Assembly (NCBI RefSeq): GCF_009740285.1
Contig: NZ_CP046566.1
Span: 4,130,658-4,194,657, forward strand
Origin: Phnomibacter ginsenosidimutans
Lineage (GTDB): Bacteria > Bacteroidota > Bacteroidia > Chitinophagales > Chitinophagaceae
Reading direction: 5' to 3'
DNA: 64,000 bases
Shown: in pieces, positions 27,521-38,152 of the stretch
How positions within the stretch are numbered: the first letter of the stretch is position 1
Layout of the letters: the number at the start of each line of letters is the position of its first letter
Made by a program: the position numbers and the translations under genes
The notes under the pieces: generated by a model
What the model was told of the DNA's origin: nothing
Database searches by the model: none
Seen by the model: the letters and a program-made list of their open reading frames with translations, nothing else

Positions 27521-28606
27521 ATGTCAGTATTAGAGCAAGAGTTGCAGCACAACAACAACAAAGCCGTGTACCGTTGGCTCATGATAGGCCTCGGCATGAC
27601 CATCATTCAAATTGCCCTCGGCGGCATTACCCGCCTTACGGGTAGTGGCCTCAGCATTACCGAATGGGATGTGGTAACCGGCGCCCTGCCGCCACTCAAC
27701 GAAGCTGCCTGGCTGCAGGAGTTCGACAAGTACAAGGCCACGCCACAGTTTCGCTTGCTCAATACCGATTTCGATGTGAGTGATTTCAAATTCATTTTTT
27801 TCTGGGAATGGTTTCACCGTTTGTGGGCCCGCCTCATTGGCGTAGTGTTTGCCGCAGGCTTCGTTTACTTTTTGGTAAAAAAGCAATTTGAAAAAAACAT
27901 CATTCGCCCATTGGTGATTTTGTTTGTGCTCGGTGCGCTGCAGGGGTTGGTAGGCTGGATTATGGTGGCCAGTGGTCTCGAAGGCGATGCCGTGTATGTA
28001 AAGCCCACCCGGCTGGCATTGCATTTCATTTTTGCACTGGGCCTGCTGAGCTATGTGTATTGGTTTGCGCTACAGCTAAGTGTGGAAGAAAAACACCGCA
28101 CCAATTGCCGGGCGTTACAAAAAGCTGCATTGTACATTATAGCCGTGCTTACCCTGCAGTTGATTTACGGTGCCCTTATGGCCGGGCACAAAGCGGCTAC
28201 GGCTGCTGCCACCTGGCCCGATATCAATGGGTATTTAGTACAACCGCCGGGCTTGTACAAAGCCGATCATGGCTGGCTCAATTTCATTGACAATAAAATT
28301 ATGGTGCACTTTGTGCATCGGGGTTTGGCTTACTTACTGTTTATATTGATTGTATGGTTTGGCTGGAAGGCCAGCCGCCAGTATGGATTGCTGCGCCGCC
28401 AATCGTGGTGGCCCATGGTACTTGTATTGGTGCAGGTGCTGCTCGGTATTTTTACCGTGCTCAGCAGCAAAGGCATTGTGCCCAATAGCTGGGGTACTTT
28501 TGAGTGGTTGGCTCAGCTGCACCAGCTCACCGGCATGCTCTTGCTGCTGGCAATGGTGCGGATGCTGTACCTTACCAGCGGCATACGCAAGGCAGCACAT
28601 GCATAA
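27521..28606 (+). CDS. ctaA: Haem A synthase, COX15/CtaA family
   Basis: 361 residues from the ATG at 27521 (MSVLEQELQHNNNKAVYRWL); the earlier in-frame ATG precedes the promoter box. Eight membrane helices with haem-ligand His in FFWEWFHRLWAR, KPTRLALHFIFALG, MVHFVHRGLAYLLF and LAQLHQLTGMLLL, and the family motif GGITRLTGSGLSITEWD. It converts haem O to haem A for aa3-type cytochrome oxidase, which implies aerobic respiration. Confidence 0.96.
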   Translation: MSVLEQELQHNNNKAVYRWLMIGLGMTIIQIALGGITRLTGSGLSITEWDVVTGALPPLNEAAWLQEFDKYKATPQFRLLNTDFDVSDFKFIFFWEWFHRLWARLIGVVFAAGFVYFLVKKQFEKNIIRPLVILFVLGALQGLVGWIMVASGLEGDAVYVKPTRLALHFIFALGLLSYVYWFALQLSVEEKHRTNCRALQKAALYIIAVLTLQLIYGALMAGHKAATAAATWPDINGYLVQPPGLYKADHGWLNFIDNKIMVHFVHRGLAYLLFILIVWFGWKASRQYGLLRRQSWWPMVLVLVQVLLGIFTVLSSKGIVPNSWGTFEWLAQLHQLTGMLLLLAMVRMLYLTSGIRKAAHA

Positions 28607-28640
28607 CGCTGGTTGTCTTTGTGTGTAAGGAAGTACAAAC

Positions 28641-30914
28641 ATGACAACTACAACCATACCCACCAGACACACCGCTAAAAAAAAGCTGAGACGCTATGCA
28701 CTCGGTACCTGGTTTTCATTGCCGGTACAGTTGTTTTTGCTGCACTTCAAAAAGTATCAGGCACTGTTGTTGATCTGGTACATTTTGTTTGCCACCGTGG
28801 GTGGTTCTTTCATGAATAAGTTTGGTGCCCACATGCTCTTTTTGTATCCGGAGTATTTGGGAAAAGTCAATGCCGTTGGCACTTTTTGGGTGGGCTGCGG
28901 CTTTGCTGTTTTTCTGATGTGCTGGAACATTACCACCTTTATTTTACACAGCCGGGAGTTTAAATTTTTAGCGGCCACCGCACAGCCTTTTCTGAAGTAT
29001 TGCATCAACAATGCCATACTGCCACTGCTGTTTATTGTATTCTATTTGGTGCAGGCCATTGAGTTTACTCGTACACAAGAGTTGTTGACTACTGCTAATA
29101 TTTTGGCCTTGTCGGGTGGGTTTTTAGCCGGTCTTATTTTGGTGTTGCTGATTAGTTTTTTGTACTTCTTTGGTGCCGATAAAACCATTTACAAACGCCT
29201 TACGCCGCAAGCCAAAGAAACACTGGCGGTAAAGAAACACCGCCTCCACAATTTTAGGCGACGCAATAAGCAGCGCATTCGGGTAGACTGGTATTTTTCG
29301 GCCACGCTGCGGTTGCGGCAGCCACGCAATGTGTCGCACTACGACGATGCTTTTCTCGAACGCATTTTCAGTCAGCATCACTTAGCCGCCATCTTTTCCA
29401 TCATGCTGGTGTTTGCCTTGCTGGTAGTAGCTGGTTTTTTGCAAGACAATGCCTATTTGCAACTCCCTGCTGCCGGTAGCATCATGGTTTTCTTTGCCAT
29501 CCTCATTGCTTTGGTAGGTGGGTTTTCTTATTTCATGGGCACCTGGTCGCTGCCGGTGTTGGGTTTGCTGTTTCTTGGATTTAACTACCTATACCAGCAA
29601 AACATATTTGACCCCCGCAACAAAGCGTATGGCATTGCCTACAACGATACCACTCATGCCGCTTACAACGAGCAGGCATTGATGCAAGCCAGCGATGCCA
29701 AACACATTTCCGCCGATTCTTTACAATACATACAGCTACTCAACAACTGGAAACAACAACAAGGCACCGACAAACCCGTGATGATACTCATAGCCAGCAG
29801 TGGGGGCGGCATGCGGGCTGCAACCTTTACCTCGCAAGTATTGCAGCAGTTGGATAGTGCCAGTCGCGGACAATTGTTGCGCCAAACTTTTCTCATGACG
29901 GGTGCTTCGGGTGGCATGCTCGGTGCTGCATGGATTCGGGAATTGTACCATCGTCGCCAGCAGAAAATACTCAGCGATAGTGCCGCTGCACAACTGGTGC
30001 CGGCTGTGTGGCAAGACCTGCTCAATCCGTTGTTCTCTTCATTCGTTACACGAGATTTAATGGCGCCTGCACAATTCTTTTCGTATGCCGGGCAGCGTTA
30101 CATCAAAGACCGTGGGTATGCTTTTGAGCAAAAGCTCAACAGCAACACCATGGGCTGGCTCGACAAACCCATGCTGGCGTACAAAACAGCAGAAGCCAGC
30201 GGCCAACTGCCCCATATGGTTTTAAACGCCGTGATTACCCGTGATGGCCGCACGGTGTACTTTAGCAATCATCCGGTACGCTTTTTTACCAAACCACAAA
30301 TGCCGGGGCAACCGCTCTATCCCGATGGCATCGACTTCCATTCCTTTTTTAAAGCACAACAATCCGATAGCCTGCGGTTTTTATCTGCCCTGCGCATGAA
30401 CGCCACATTCCCTTATGTGCTGCCAAATGTGTGGATGCCTACCTCGCCGGTAATTGATGTAATGGATGCTGGTTTCAGAGACAACACAGGCCTGGAAACG
30501 GCTGTCAGATTTATGCAGTTTTTCCGGCAGTGGCTGCACGCCAACTGCAGCAAAGTGCTGATACTGCAAATACGGGATAAACCCGAGGGTGGTTGGGACA
30601 TGCCGTATGAAAGCAACAACATGTTTGACCTCGTTACCAAGCCGGCCTTGCTCACCCAAAACAACTTGTTTCGGTTTCAGGAGTACGACCAGCTGAAACG
30701 ACTGGAATTGCTACAACAGCAACAACCCGGATTAATAGAAAGAGTACTGTTTGAATACACGCCCAACAATCAGCAAAGTGCAGCGTCATTGAGCTTTCAC
30801 CTTACCAGAAGTGAGCAGCAGGATATTGTACTGAGCATACGGCACAGCGGGCATGTACAACGCATTCGCAAAGCCATGCAAAACATGCAAGCCACTAAGG
30901 CACCAGCAAATTGA
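28641..30914 (+). CDS. Patatin-like phospholipase with N-terminal multi-pass membrane domain
   Basis: 757 residues. About residues 25-340 hold seven or eight membrane segments (YQALLLIWYILFATVGGSF, FIVFYLVQ-type helices, LAAIFSIMLVFALLVVAGF, IMVFFAILIALVGGFSYFM). The C-terminal half is a patatin domain: oxyanion loop SSGGGMRAATF near residue 385, nucleophile Ser423 in TGASGGMLG and Asp609 in MDAGFRDNTG. It should be a membrane-tethered lipid acyl hydrolase in the cytoplasm. It overlaps the convergent lipid kinase gene by 20 bases; both act on lipids. A weak -7 box (TGTCTTTG, 28614-28621) precedes it. Confidence 0.87.
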   Translation: MTTTTIPTRHTAKKKLRRYALGTWFSLPVQLFLLHFKKYQALLLIWYILFATVGGSFMNKFGAHMLFLYPEYLGKVNAVGTFWVGCGFAVFLMCWNITTFILHSREFKFLAATAQPFLKYCINNAILPLLFIVFYLVQAIEFTRTQELLTTANILALSGGFLAGLILVLLISFLYFFGADKTIYKRLTPQAKETLAVKKHRLHNFRRRNKQRIRVDWYFSATLRLRQPRNVSHYDDAFLERIFSQHHLAAIFSIMLVFALLVVAGFLQDNAYLQLPAAGSIMVFFAILIALVGGFSYFMGTWSLPVLGLLFLGFNYLYQQNIFDPRNKAYGIAYNDTTHAAYNEQALMQASDAKHISADSLQYIQLLNNWKQQQGTDKPVMILIASSGGGMRAATFTSQVLQQLDSASRGQLLRQTFLMTGASGGMLGAAWIRELYHRRQQKILSDSAAAQLVPAVWQDLLNPLFSSFVTRDLMAPAQFFSYAGQRYIKDRGYAFEQKLNSNTMGWLDKPMLAYKTAEASGQLPHMVLNAVITRDGRTVYFSNHPVRFFTKPQMPGQPLYPDGIDFHSFFKAQQSDSLRFLSALRMNATFPYVLPNVWMPTSPVIDVMDAGFRDNTGLETAVRFMQFFRQWLHANCSKVLILQIRDKPEGGWDMPYESNNMFDLVTKPALLTQNNLFRFQEYDQLKRLELLQQQQPGLIERVLFEYTPNNQQSAASLSFHLTRSEQQDIVLSIRHSGHVQRIRKAMQNMQATKAPAN

Positions 30915-31806
30915 TACTGCCCTGCTGCATGGTAAAATCAAGCGATTCTTCTGTTTGTACCGGATCGCCATCGATGTGCAGCGGCGCCAGCTGCAGGTTG
31001 CGTACCTGTATGCTTTTGGCCTGATAATACAGCACATGATTTTTGCCAATGGTTTCGGCCAGTGAACGCAGTTTATTGTTGCCCCTTATCTGGCGCATCA
31101 ATGCAAAAGGCAAACCTGCCTTGGGCATTTTTTGTACAATCACAATATCGAGCAAACCATCGCTGATGCTGGCCAGTGGTGCAATGGTTACATTGTTGCC
31201 AAACTGATTGCTGTTGGCCACGCTGATAAAAAATGCATCGGTGAAAAAGCAGAAATTTTCAATGCACACTTCAAACTGATACGGATGCGCTTTGAAAAAC
31301 TCCACCAGTGTTTTGGTGGTGTAGGTCATGAGGCCCCGCTTGCTGCTGTGCGAAAATTTTTCGGCCACAGCCGCATCAAAACCTATGCCCGCCAGCATGC
31401 AGGCAAAATGCCGGTTCACATTAAAGCTGTCCGTTTTGGCCACTTTGCCGCGGCGAATCACATCGTATGCTTGTGCCGGTTTCAATGGCAGTGCTGCCGT
31501 TCTGCCCAAGCCGTTGCCGCTACCCACCGGAATAATGCCGAGGTTCATGCGGGTATTGCGTACAGCTGCTGCCACCATGTTTACCGTACCATCGCCACCG
31601 CAGGCAATTACATCTGTTGCATCAAATTCTTCGGCCAAATGCTGCAATGAGTATGCGTTGGTATTGGGCGAAGTATGAAAAATATGGTAATCAATTCCGT
31701 CGGCATCGGCCTGCTGTCGTATGAACTTTTCGAGCCCGTCTTTGGAGCGGGTTCCTGCTTTAGGGTTGATGACAAAAAAATAGCGACGCCTCATAATACT
31801 GTTCAT
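30895..31806 (-). CDS. Diacylglycerol kinase family lipid kinase (DagK/YegS type)
   Basis: 303 residues with the DAGKc core: FFVINPKAGTRSKDG, the ATP-binding ACGGDGTVNMVAAAV, and GIIPVGSGNGLGRTAALPLK, followed by the C-terminal sandwich with LAGIGFDAAVAEKF. Soluble; it phosphorylates a lipid such as diacylglycerol or sphingosine at the membrane. Chitinophagaceae make sphingolipids, so a sphingoid base is possible, but this is inference. Confidence 0.92.
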   Translation of the reverse strand: MNSIMRRRYFFVINPKAGTRSKDGLEKFIRQQADADGIDYHIFHTSPNTNAYSLQHLAEEFDATDVIACGGDGTVNMVAAAVRNTRMNLGIIPVGSGNGLGRTAALPLKPAQAYDVIRRGKVAKTDSFNVNRHFACMLAGIGFDAAVAEKFSHSSKRGLMTYTTKTLVEFFKAHPYQFEVCIENFCFFTDAFFISVANSNQFGNNVTIAPLASISDGLLDIVIVQKMPKAGLPFALMRQIRGNNKLRSLAETIGKNHVLYYQAKSIQVRNLQLAPLHIDGDPVQTEESLDFTMQQGSINLLVP

Positions 31807-31931
31807 TTACTGCACGGCGGGTAAAGGTAAGCCCGGGGCGTTGGGCCAATTCAGAAAACAATGTCAATTTTCCACTTCAACTCCATCGCTGCACGGCTCA
31901 CAAATGCGATGTACCTTGCATCCACCATCCC

Positions 31932-34661
31932 ATGAAAAAATTCCTCATCAAAGGGCTAAAAATAACAGGTATCAGTATAGGCTCATTGCTGCTACTGATG
32001 TTTGTGCTGCCCATGCTCTTTCCCGAAAAAGTAGCCACACAAATCAAAAGCTGGGCCAATCAAAGTATTGAAGGTGAACTCAACTTTTCAAAAGTGCGGT
32101 TGTCTTTCTTCCGGCATTTTCCCAACCTTACACTGAGTTTGTATGACTACTCACTAACAGGCAGTGCGCCTTTTGCCAAAGACACGCTGGCGGCTGGCAA
32201 AGAGCTGGCTATGGGCATCAATCTGTTTTCGTTGTTTAAAGAGTCGATTGAAGTCAACAAGTTTTATGTAGATGCTTCCAGGTTCAATATTTTGGTAGAC
32301 AAAGACGGCAACGCCAACTACAATATTTACAAAAGCGATACCACTGCTACCAGCAATAGCAGCGACACGGCATCGGCACACCTCAATATTGAAGGCATTG
32401 TTATCAGCAACAGTCAGCTGTATTACAACGATCAATCGCTGCCCATGCTGCTGCGTATGGACGGCCTCAACTACGAAGGCAATGGCGACTTTGCCCACAG
32501 CCAGTTTGAACTGGAATCGGAACTGCAGGCAGATAGTGTAGACTTTATATACGATGGTACTGCCTACATACAACGCAAGCAGCTACGGGCAGCGCTTATT
32601 ACCGGTATCAATACCTCATCGCTAAGTTTTCGTTTTGCTAAAAACGATATCCTCATCAACAAACTACCTGTTGATTTTTCGGGCAGCATGACCATTGTAG
32701 ATGATGGCTATGATATTGACATGCATGTGGTATCGGGTACTACCGATTTTGGCAACATCTTTTCTGCCTTGCCACCGGAGTATAACGAATGGTTTGCCAG
32801 TACAACATTCAAAGGCCGTTCACAAATCAAACTGGATTTGGAAGGCAAATACCGGGCTGCTCAAAACCTGGCCCCCAACCTGCACATGCACATGTGGGTG
32901 AATGACGGACTGATACAACACAAAGCAGCACCTGCCCCGCTAGAACATTTTTATACCGGCATCGATTTCAGCATACCCTCGTTGAATGTAGACAGCATGG
33001 AACTGCGTATTGACTCATTGAAATTTTTGCTGCAAGGAAGTCCTACTTTTTTCACCCTCAGTAGCAAGGGTATTCATAAGCCTATGGTAAAAGGGCGGCT
33101 CAACAGCCAACTGGATTTATCGTTGCTGGACCAGGCTTTGGGCCTTAGCAATATGGAATTGAAAGGACTGCTAAACATGCAGGCCAATATCAATGGTCGT
33201 TTTGATGGCGACAAACAATTGTTTCCTCCCACCAATGCCAGCATTACACTGCGCAATGGTTTTGTACAAACCAGCTACTACCCACAGCCGGTTTCCAATT
33301 TGGATGTCGACGTTGCTATTAACGGTCAAAGTGGCACGTACAACGATTTACAAATTCAGCTGAAACCGGTTTCCTTCCAGTTTGAACAACAACCATTTTC
33401 ACTCACTGCAGATTTACGCAACCTCAATAATGTGGCGTACAACATTGCTGCAAAAGGAACGTTGAATCTCGGCAACTTGTATCAGGTATTCGCCATTCCT
33501 GACTATGGTTTTAAAGGCATGCTGAAAGCGGATCTTGCCTTGCAGGGCACACAGACGGATTTGATGGAAGGCCGGTATCAGGCACTCAACAACAAGGGTA
33601 CACTTGAAGCCATCAACTGGCAATTGCGCAGCCGCGATTATCCCTATCCGTTTGAAGTGCCTACAGCATCGCTGCGTTTCGACAGAGAAAAAGCCTGGCT
33701 CAGCAATACACAAATACAATACCGTGGCAACAGCATGATGCTGAGCGGATACGCCAGCAATTTTATTGGTTACTATTTGCAGGGTAGTCCGCTTACCGGC
33801 AAGCTAAGTGTACGCAGCAAGAAACTAGTGATAGATGATTTTATGGAGCTCATGCCAGCCGACAGTAGTGCTGCAGCAGACAGCACCACAGCCAGCACCG
33901 GTGTAGTGATGCTGCCCCGCAACCTGCGTCTCCAGTTCGATGCAGCGGTAGATGAAATCGTATACGGCCAATCTACCATCCGCCATTTTGGTGGCCAGCT
34001 GCAACTGCAGCAAGGCAAGCTCGATATGCGGCAAACCCGCTTTAGTATTGCCGGTGCCAAAGTAAACATGGAAGGCAGCTATGCACCACAGCACAGCAAG
34101 AGTGCTCTCTTTACCGCCAAGCTCAAAGCTGATTCTTTCGATGTAAAAAAAGCCTACGATGAAATACCCCTGTTTCGTGAAATGGCCAGTGCGGCGCAGG
34201 GTGTGCAGGGCCTGATATCTCTCGATTATGCACTCGATGGCCGTTTAAACGAAACCATGTACCCAGTGATGCCGAGCCTCAAAGGCAGTGGCTACCTGAA
34301 ACTCGAAAATGTGAAAGTGAAAGGCCAAAAAATTTTGGGTGCCATTAGCAGAAAGACCGGTAAGGATAGTTTGAGCCAGGGTAATATCAAAGCAGTGGTC
34401 ATCAAGAGCAGCATTACCAACAACATCATGACCATCGAACGCACCAAAATGAAAGTGTTTGGCTTTCGACCCCGATTCGAGGGACAGGTGTCCCTGGATG
34501 GCCGTATGAACCTGAAGTTTCGATTGGGCCTGCCACCTTTCGGCATCATTGGCATACCCATGACCATTACCGGTACCAGCGACAAGCCGGTGGTAAAACT
34601 GCGCCGGGGCAAAGAGGCCGATGAACTGGAAGAAGAAACTGATGAGGAAGACCTGGAATAA
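31932..34661 (+). CDS. AsmA family envelope protein
   Basis: 909 residues with one N-terminal membrane helix (GISIGSLLLLMFVLPMLF) and a long beta-rich periplasmic part. The N-terminal AsmA domain has SWANQSIEGELNFSKVRLS; the C-terminal AsmA-like region spans about 600-880 with RTKMKVFGFRPRFEGQVSL near the end. AsmA-like proteins form long grooved structures that move phospholipids between inner and outer membranes. The acidic C-terminus (DELEEETDEEDLE) is unusual. The start is the ATG at 31932. Confidence 0.9.
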   Translation: MKKFLIKGLKITGISIGSLLLLMFVLPMLFPEKVATQIKSWANQSIEGELNFSKVRLSFFRHFPNLTLSLYDYSLTGSAPFAKDTLAAGKELAMGINLFSLFKESIEVNKFYVDASRFNILVDKDGNANYNIYKSDTTATSNSSDTASAHLNIEGIVISNSQLYYNDQSLPMLLRMDGLNYEGNGDFAHSQFELESELQADSVDFIYDGTAYIQRKQLRAALITGINTSSLSFRFAKNDILINKLPVDFSGSMTIVDDGYDIDMHVVSGTTDFGNIFSALPPEYNEWFASTTFKGRSQIKLDLEGKYRAAQNLAPNLHMHMWVNDGLIQHKAAPAPLEHFYTGIDFSIPSLNVDSMELRIDSLKFLLQGSPTFFTLSSKGIHKPMVKGRLNSQLDLSLLDQALGLSNMELKGLLNMQANINGRFDGDKQLFPPTNASITLRNGFVQTSYYPQPVSNLDVDVAINGQSGTYNDLQIQLKPVSFQFEQQPFSLTADLRNLNNVAYNIAAKGTLNLGNLYQVFAIPDYGFKGMLKADLALQGTQTDLMEGRYQALNNKGTLEAINWQLRSRDYPYPFEVPTASLRFDREKAWLSNTQIQYRGNSMMLSGYASNFIGYYLQGSPLTGKLSVRSKKLVIDDFMELMPADSSAAADSTTASTGVVMLPRNLRLQFDAAVDEIVYGQSTIRHFGGQLQLQQGKLDMRQTRFSIAGAKVNMEGSYAPQHSKSALFTAKLKADSFDVKKAYDEIPLFREMASAAQGVQGLISLDYALDGRLNETMYPVMPSLKGSGYLKLENVKVKGQKILGAISRKTGKDSLSQGNIKAVVIKSSITNNIMTIERTKMKVFGFRPRFEGQVSLDGRMNLKFRLGLPPFGIIGIPMTITGTSDKPVVKLRRGKEADELEEETDEEDLE

Positions 34662-34760
34662 AATCAATGCGACAGGTAGCAGAATTAAACCTCTTGCCTG
34701 AAGTTTCATCTACCTTGTACTTGTATTATTGCAACCTTTAATCAAAACATGATTTGTTGT

Positions 34761-35372
34761 ATGAAGCGAATAAACATGCTGTTGATGGGCGTAGCTGCCC
34801 TATTAAGTGTTGAGGCTTTTGCCCAACAAAAATTTACTGCTCCCAAAGGGCTCGACATCCGGATTGGCTATGGCGTAGTACCCATGCAAAACATACAGGA
34901 AAGTTTTTCCAACGAACTGGTGCCGGAGCTGGCTGATAACAACGCCATTGACCTCAAGAAAAAAGGATCGGGTGTGTTTAGTGCCAGCCTCAACTACCAA
35001 ACCAAAAGCCGATTTGGTTTTGGTGTAGATGTACTGTATGGCCAAACCCAAAGTGAATTTGCCTATACCAATACATCAAAATCAACGGTAAGCAGTCAGT
35101 GGTTTACAGTAATGGCCAAGGGCAGTTTCATGTATTACCGCGATGCATTCAATGTGCCCAATGTTGAACTGTATGGTGCTGCTGCACTGGGTTCCTCTTT
35201 CAGAGAAGCAACAGGCACTGTAAACAATGTAGAGAAAAGCAAGAGCATGTCTTACTTCGCTTATCAGTTTACACCATTGGGCGTACGCACTGGCCAAAAA
35301 GTAGCTTTTTGGGCAGAACTGGGGTATGGCTACAAAGGCTTACTCAATGCCGGCGTCAGCATCCGATTATAA
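34761..35372 (+). CDS. Outer-membrane beta-barrel protein (small, unknown)
   Basis: 203 residues from the ATG at 34761, with signal peptide MKRINMLLMGVAALLSVEAF ending before AQQKFTAPKG. The mature part has alternating strands (LDIRIGYGVVPMQ, FSASLNYQTKSRFGFGVDVL, KVAFWAELGYGYKGLLNAGV) and ends in a typical barrel C-terminus (SIRL). Probably an eight-stranded outer-membrane barrel. Function unknown. It ends at a bidirectional terminator shared with metH. Confidence 0.78.
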   Translation: MKRINMLLMGVAALLSVEAFAQQKFTAPKGLDIRIGYGVVPMQNIQESFSNELVPELADNNAIDLKKKGSGVFSASLNYQTKSRFGFGVDVLYGQTQSEFAYTNTSKSTVSSQWFTVMAKGSFMYYRDAFNVPNVELYGAAALGSSFREATGTVNNVEKSKSMSYFAYQFTPLGVRTGQKVAFWAELGYGYKGLLNAGVSIRL

Positions 35373-35398
35373 CAAACGTGCTTCGATTTACGACATAC

Positions 35399-35430
35399 AA
35401 AAAGCCGCTTCGATGATGAAGCGGCTTTTT
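35399..35430. terminator. Bidirectional terminator between the barrel gene and metH
   Basis: A 13-bp perfect stem (AAAAAGCCGCTTC, 35399-35411, partner 35418-35430) with A/T runs at both ends, lying between two convergent stop codons. Confidence 0.92.
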
Positions 35431-35431
35431 A

Positions 35432-38099
35432 TTATTCCAACACCGGACGCAGCCATTTTTCTGCGTACTCAATCGGTTCACCTTTTCGTTTGGCATAGTC
35501 TTCCAGTTGGTCGCGTTGTATTTTGCCAATGCCAAAGTACTGGCTTTGCGGATGACTGAAATACCAACCACACACCGATGATGCCGGATACATAGCCATG
35601 CTTTCTGTGAGGGTAATGCCTGTGGCTTCACCTGCATTGAGCAATGCAAACAGCTTGTATTTTTCTGTATGATCGGGGCAGGCCGGATAGCCTGGTGCCG
35701 GGCGTATGCCCACGTACTCTTCTTTAATCAATTGCTCATTGCTCAGGCTTTCTTGTTGCTGATAGCCCCAGTATTCTTTCCGCACTTTTTCGTGCAGGTA
35801 TTCTGCAAAGGCTTCTGCCAATCGGTCTGCGAGTGCCTGCAGCATAATCTTGTTGTAATCGTCGTGTTCGGCTTCAAATTTGGCAATCCATTTTTCTAAA
35901 CCGGCAATGGTAACTGCAAAGGCACCGATATGATCGCCGGGCTCCGGGGCAATATAATCTGCCAATGAAAAGTTGGGCTGGCCTGCTGCTTTTTGTGCCT
36001 GCTGGCGCAGGAAGTTGAGCTTGGTGGTTTGATTGTTGTGCTGCAGCAACACATCATCGCCTTCGTTGATGGCGGGCCAAAAACCTACCACGCCTTTTGG
36101 TGTGAGCCACTGTTCTGCGGCTACTTTATCCAGCAATGCATTGGCATCGTTGTACAGTTTGGTGGCTTCTGTACCCACTACTTTATCCGTCAGTATTTCA
36201 GGGAAGTTGCCATGCATTTCCCAGGCAATAAAAAACGGTTTCCAATCGATGTACGGACGAAGTGTTTCAACCGTAATATCTGTAATTGTTTTAGTGCCAG
36301 TAAATGCTGGCGTAGGTGGCGTGTAGCCTTCCCAGTTGATGGGTACTTTGTTTTGCTGCGCTGCAGCCAGTGGCAAATAATTCTTCACCACTTTTTTGGC
36401 ATGAAAGCTCTCAGCGAGTTTATCATATTCATTGCGCAGGGTATTCAAAAATCCAGATTTGGTATCGTTGTTGAGCAGGCTGCCCGCAACGGTTACACTG
36501 CGGCTGGCATCCAACACATGAATTACACCATGGTCGTACTGCGGGGCAATTTTTACAGCAGTGTGCATGCGGCTGGTGGTAGCGCCACCAATAAGCAGCG
36601 GCTGCTTCATACCCCGGCGTTTCATTTCGTGGGCTACGTGTACCATTTCATCCAGCGATGGCGTAATCAACCCCGACAAACCAATGATATCGGCACCCAC
36701 TTTTTGTGCTTCATCCAAAATTTTATCGGTAGGCACCATCACACCCAAATCAACAATGCGATAACCGTTACATGCCAGTACTACACCTACTATGTTTTTA
36801 CCAATGTCGTGCACATCCCCTTTTACAGTGGCCAACAAAATGGTCGCCACCGCAGAAGTATCAGCATTGTCGGCTTTTTTCTGCTTCAATAAAAGGCGTG
36901 AGGTAGGCCACGCTTTTCTTCATCACACGGGCACTTTTGACTACCTGTGGCAAAAACATTTTGCCAGCCCCAAACAAGTCGCCTACCACATTCATGCCAT
37001 CCATCAGCGGGCCTTCAATTACATCCAGCGGACGGGGCAGCAGTTGGCGGGCTTCTTCTGTATCCGCATCCACATAATCGGTGATGCCGTTTACGAGTGC
37101 ATGCTTCAATCTTTCGGCCACAGGTGCCAGGCGCCAGGTTTCATCTTTCTTTACTTCCTTGCCCTTTGCTTTTACTGTTTCAGCAAAAGCAATGAGTTTT
37201 TCGGTGGCTTCGTTGTTGTCGTTGTTGCGGTTCAGGATGACATCTTCGCATAAATCTCTGAGCGTTGGCTCTATTTCATCGTACACCACCAGCTGGCCGG
37301 CGTTTACAATGCCCATGTCCATGCCGGCTTTAATGGCATGGTACAAAAACACACTGTGCATCGCTTCACGAACGTGATCGTTGCCACGGAAAGAAAACGA
37401 CAGGTTGCTCACACCACCACTTACTTTGGTCAAAGGCATCAGCTGTTTGATGCGGCGGGTAGCCTTGATGAAATCAACCCCATAGTTATTGTGCTCTTCG
37501 AGGCCGGTGGCTACGGCAAAAATATTGGGGTCGAAAATGATGTCCTGCGGATCGAAACCCACTTGCTCAGTGAGAATTTTATATGCCCGGTGGCAAATCT
37601 CCACTTTTCGATCTTCAGTATCAGCCTGGCCTACTTCGTCGAATGCCATAACAATCACCGCAGCGCCGTAGTCGCGGCAGATGTAGGCCTGTTCTATGAA
37701 CTTGGCTTCGCCTTCCTTCATCGAAATAGAGTTGACGATGCACTTGCCTTGTACGCATTTCAAACCCGCTTCAATGATCTCAAACTTAGAAGAATCGATC
37801 ATGATGGGAATGCGGGCTATGTCGGGTTCGCTTTGCAGCAGGTTGAGGAAGGTTACCATGGCCTGTACCCCATCGAGCAGGGCATCGTCCATGTTTACGT
37901 CGATGATTTGGGCACCGTTTTCTACCTGCTGGCGGGCTACGCTCAGGGCTTCTTCGTATTTGTTTTCCCGTATGAGACGGGCAAACATTTTGGAACCCGT
38001 TACATTGGTTCTTTCACCAACGTTTACAAAGTTCGTTTCGGGCCGAACCACCAAGGGTTCAAGGCCGGCTAAGCGGAGGTATGGTTTGATGACAGTCAT
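35432..38099 (-). pseudogene. metH: Methionine synthase, pterin/cobalamin/activation part, broken by a +1 frameshift
   Basis: From the ATG at 38099 ([18 protein letters not shown]): pterin-binding domain ([36 protein letters not shown]), cap domain ([20 protein letters not shown]), B12-binding domain with the cobalt-ligand His in KGDVHDIGKNIVG, and activation domain near the end (RPAPGYPACPDH). After FIEAEK the frame is lost in an A6 run (T6 at 36875-36880) and resumes as [20 protein letters not shown]. Removing one A gives 888 residues. The homocysteine domain is the separate gene at 38576-39592. The enzyme remakes methionine from homocysteine and methyl-tetrahydrofolate using cobalamin. Confidence 0.93.
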
Positions 38100-38113
38100 T
38101 TGATTTATTTTTT

Positions 38114-38152
38114 GAACCACAAAGACACAAGGAAGGCACTAGGGTCACAAGG
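38114..38152. repeat. Left inverted repeat flanking the GxxExxY gene
   Basis: GAACCACAAAGACACAAGG then AAGGCACTAGGGTCACAAGG. From AACCAC onward, 23 of the first 25 bases match the reverse complement of the right repeat at 38540-38577. Confidence 0.75.
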
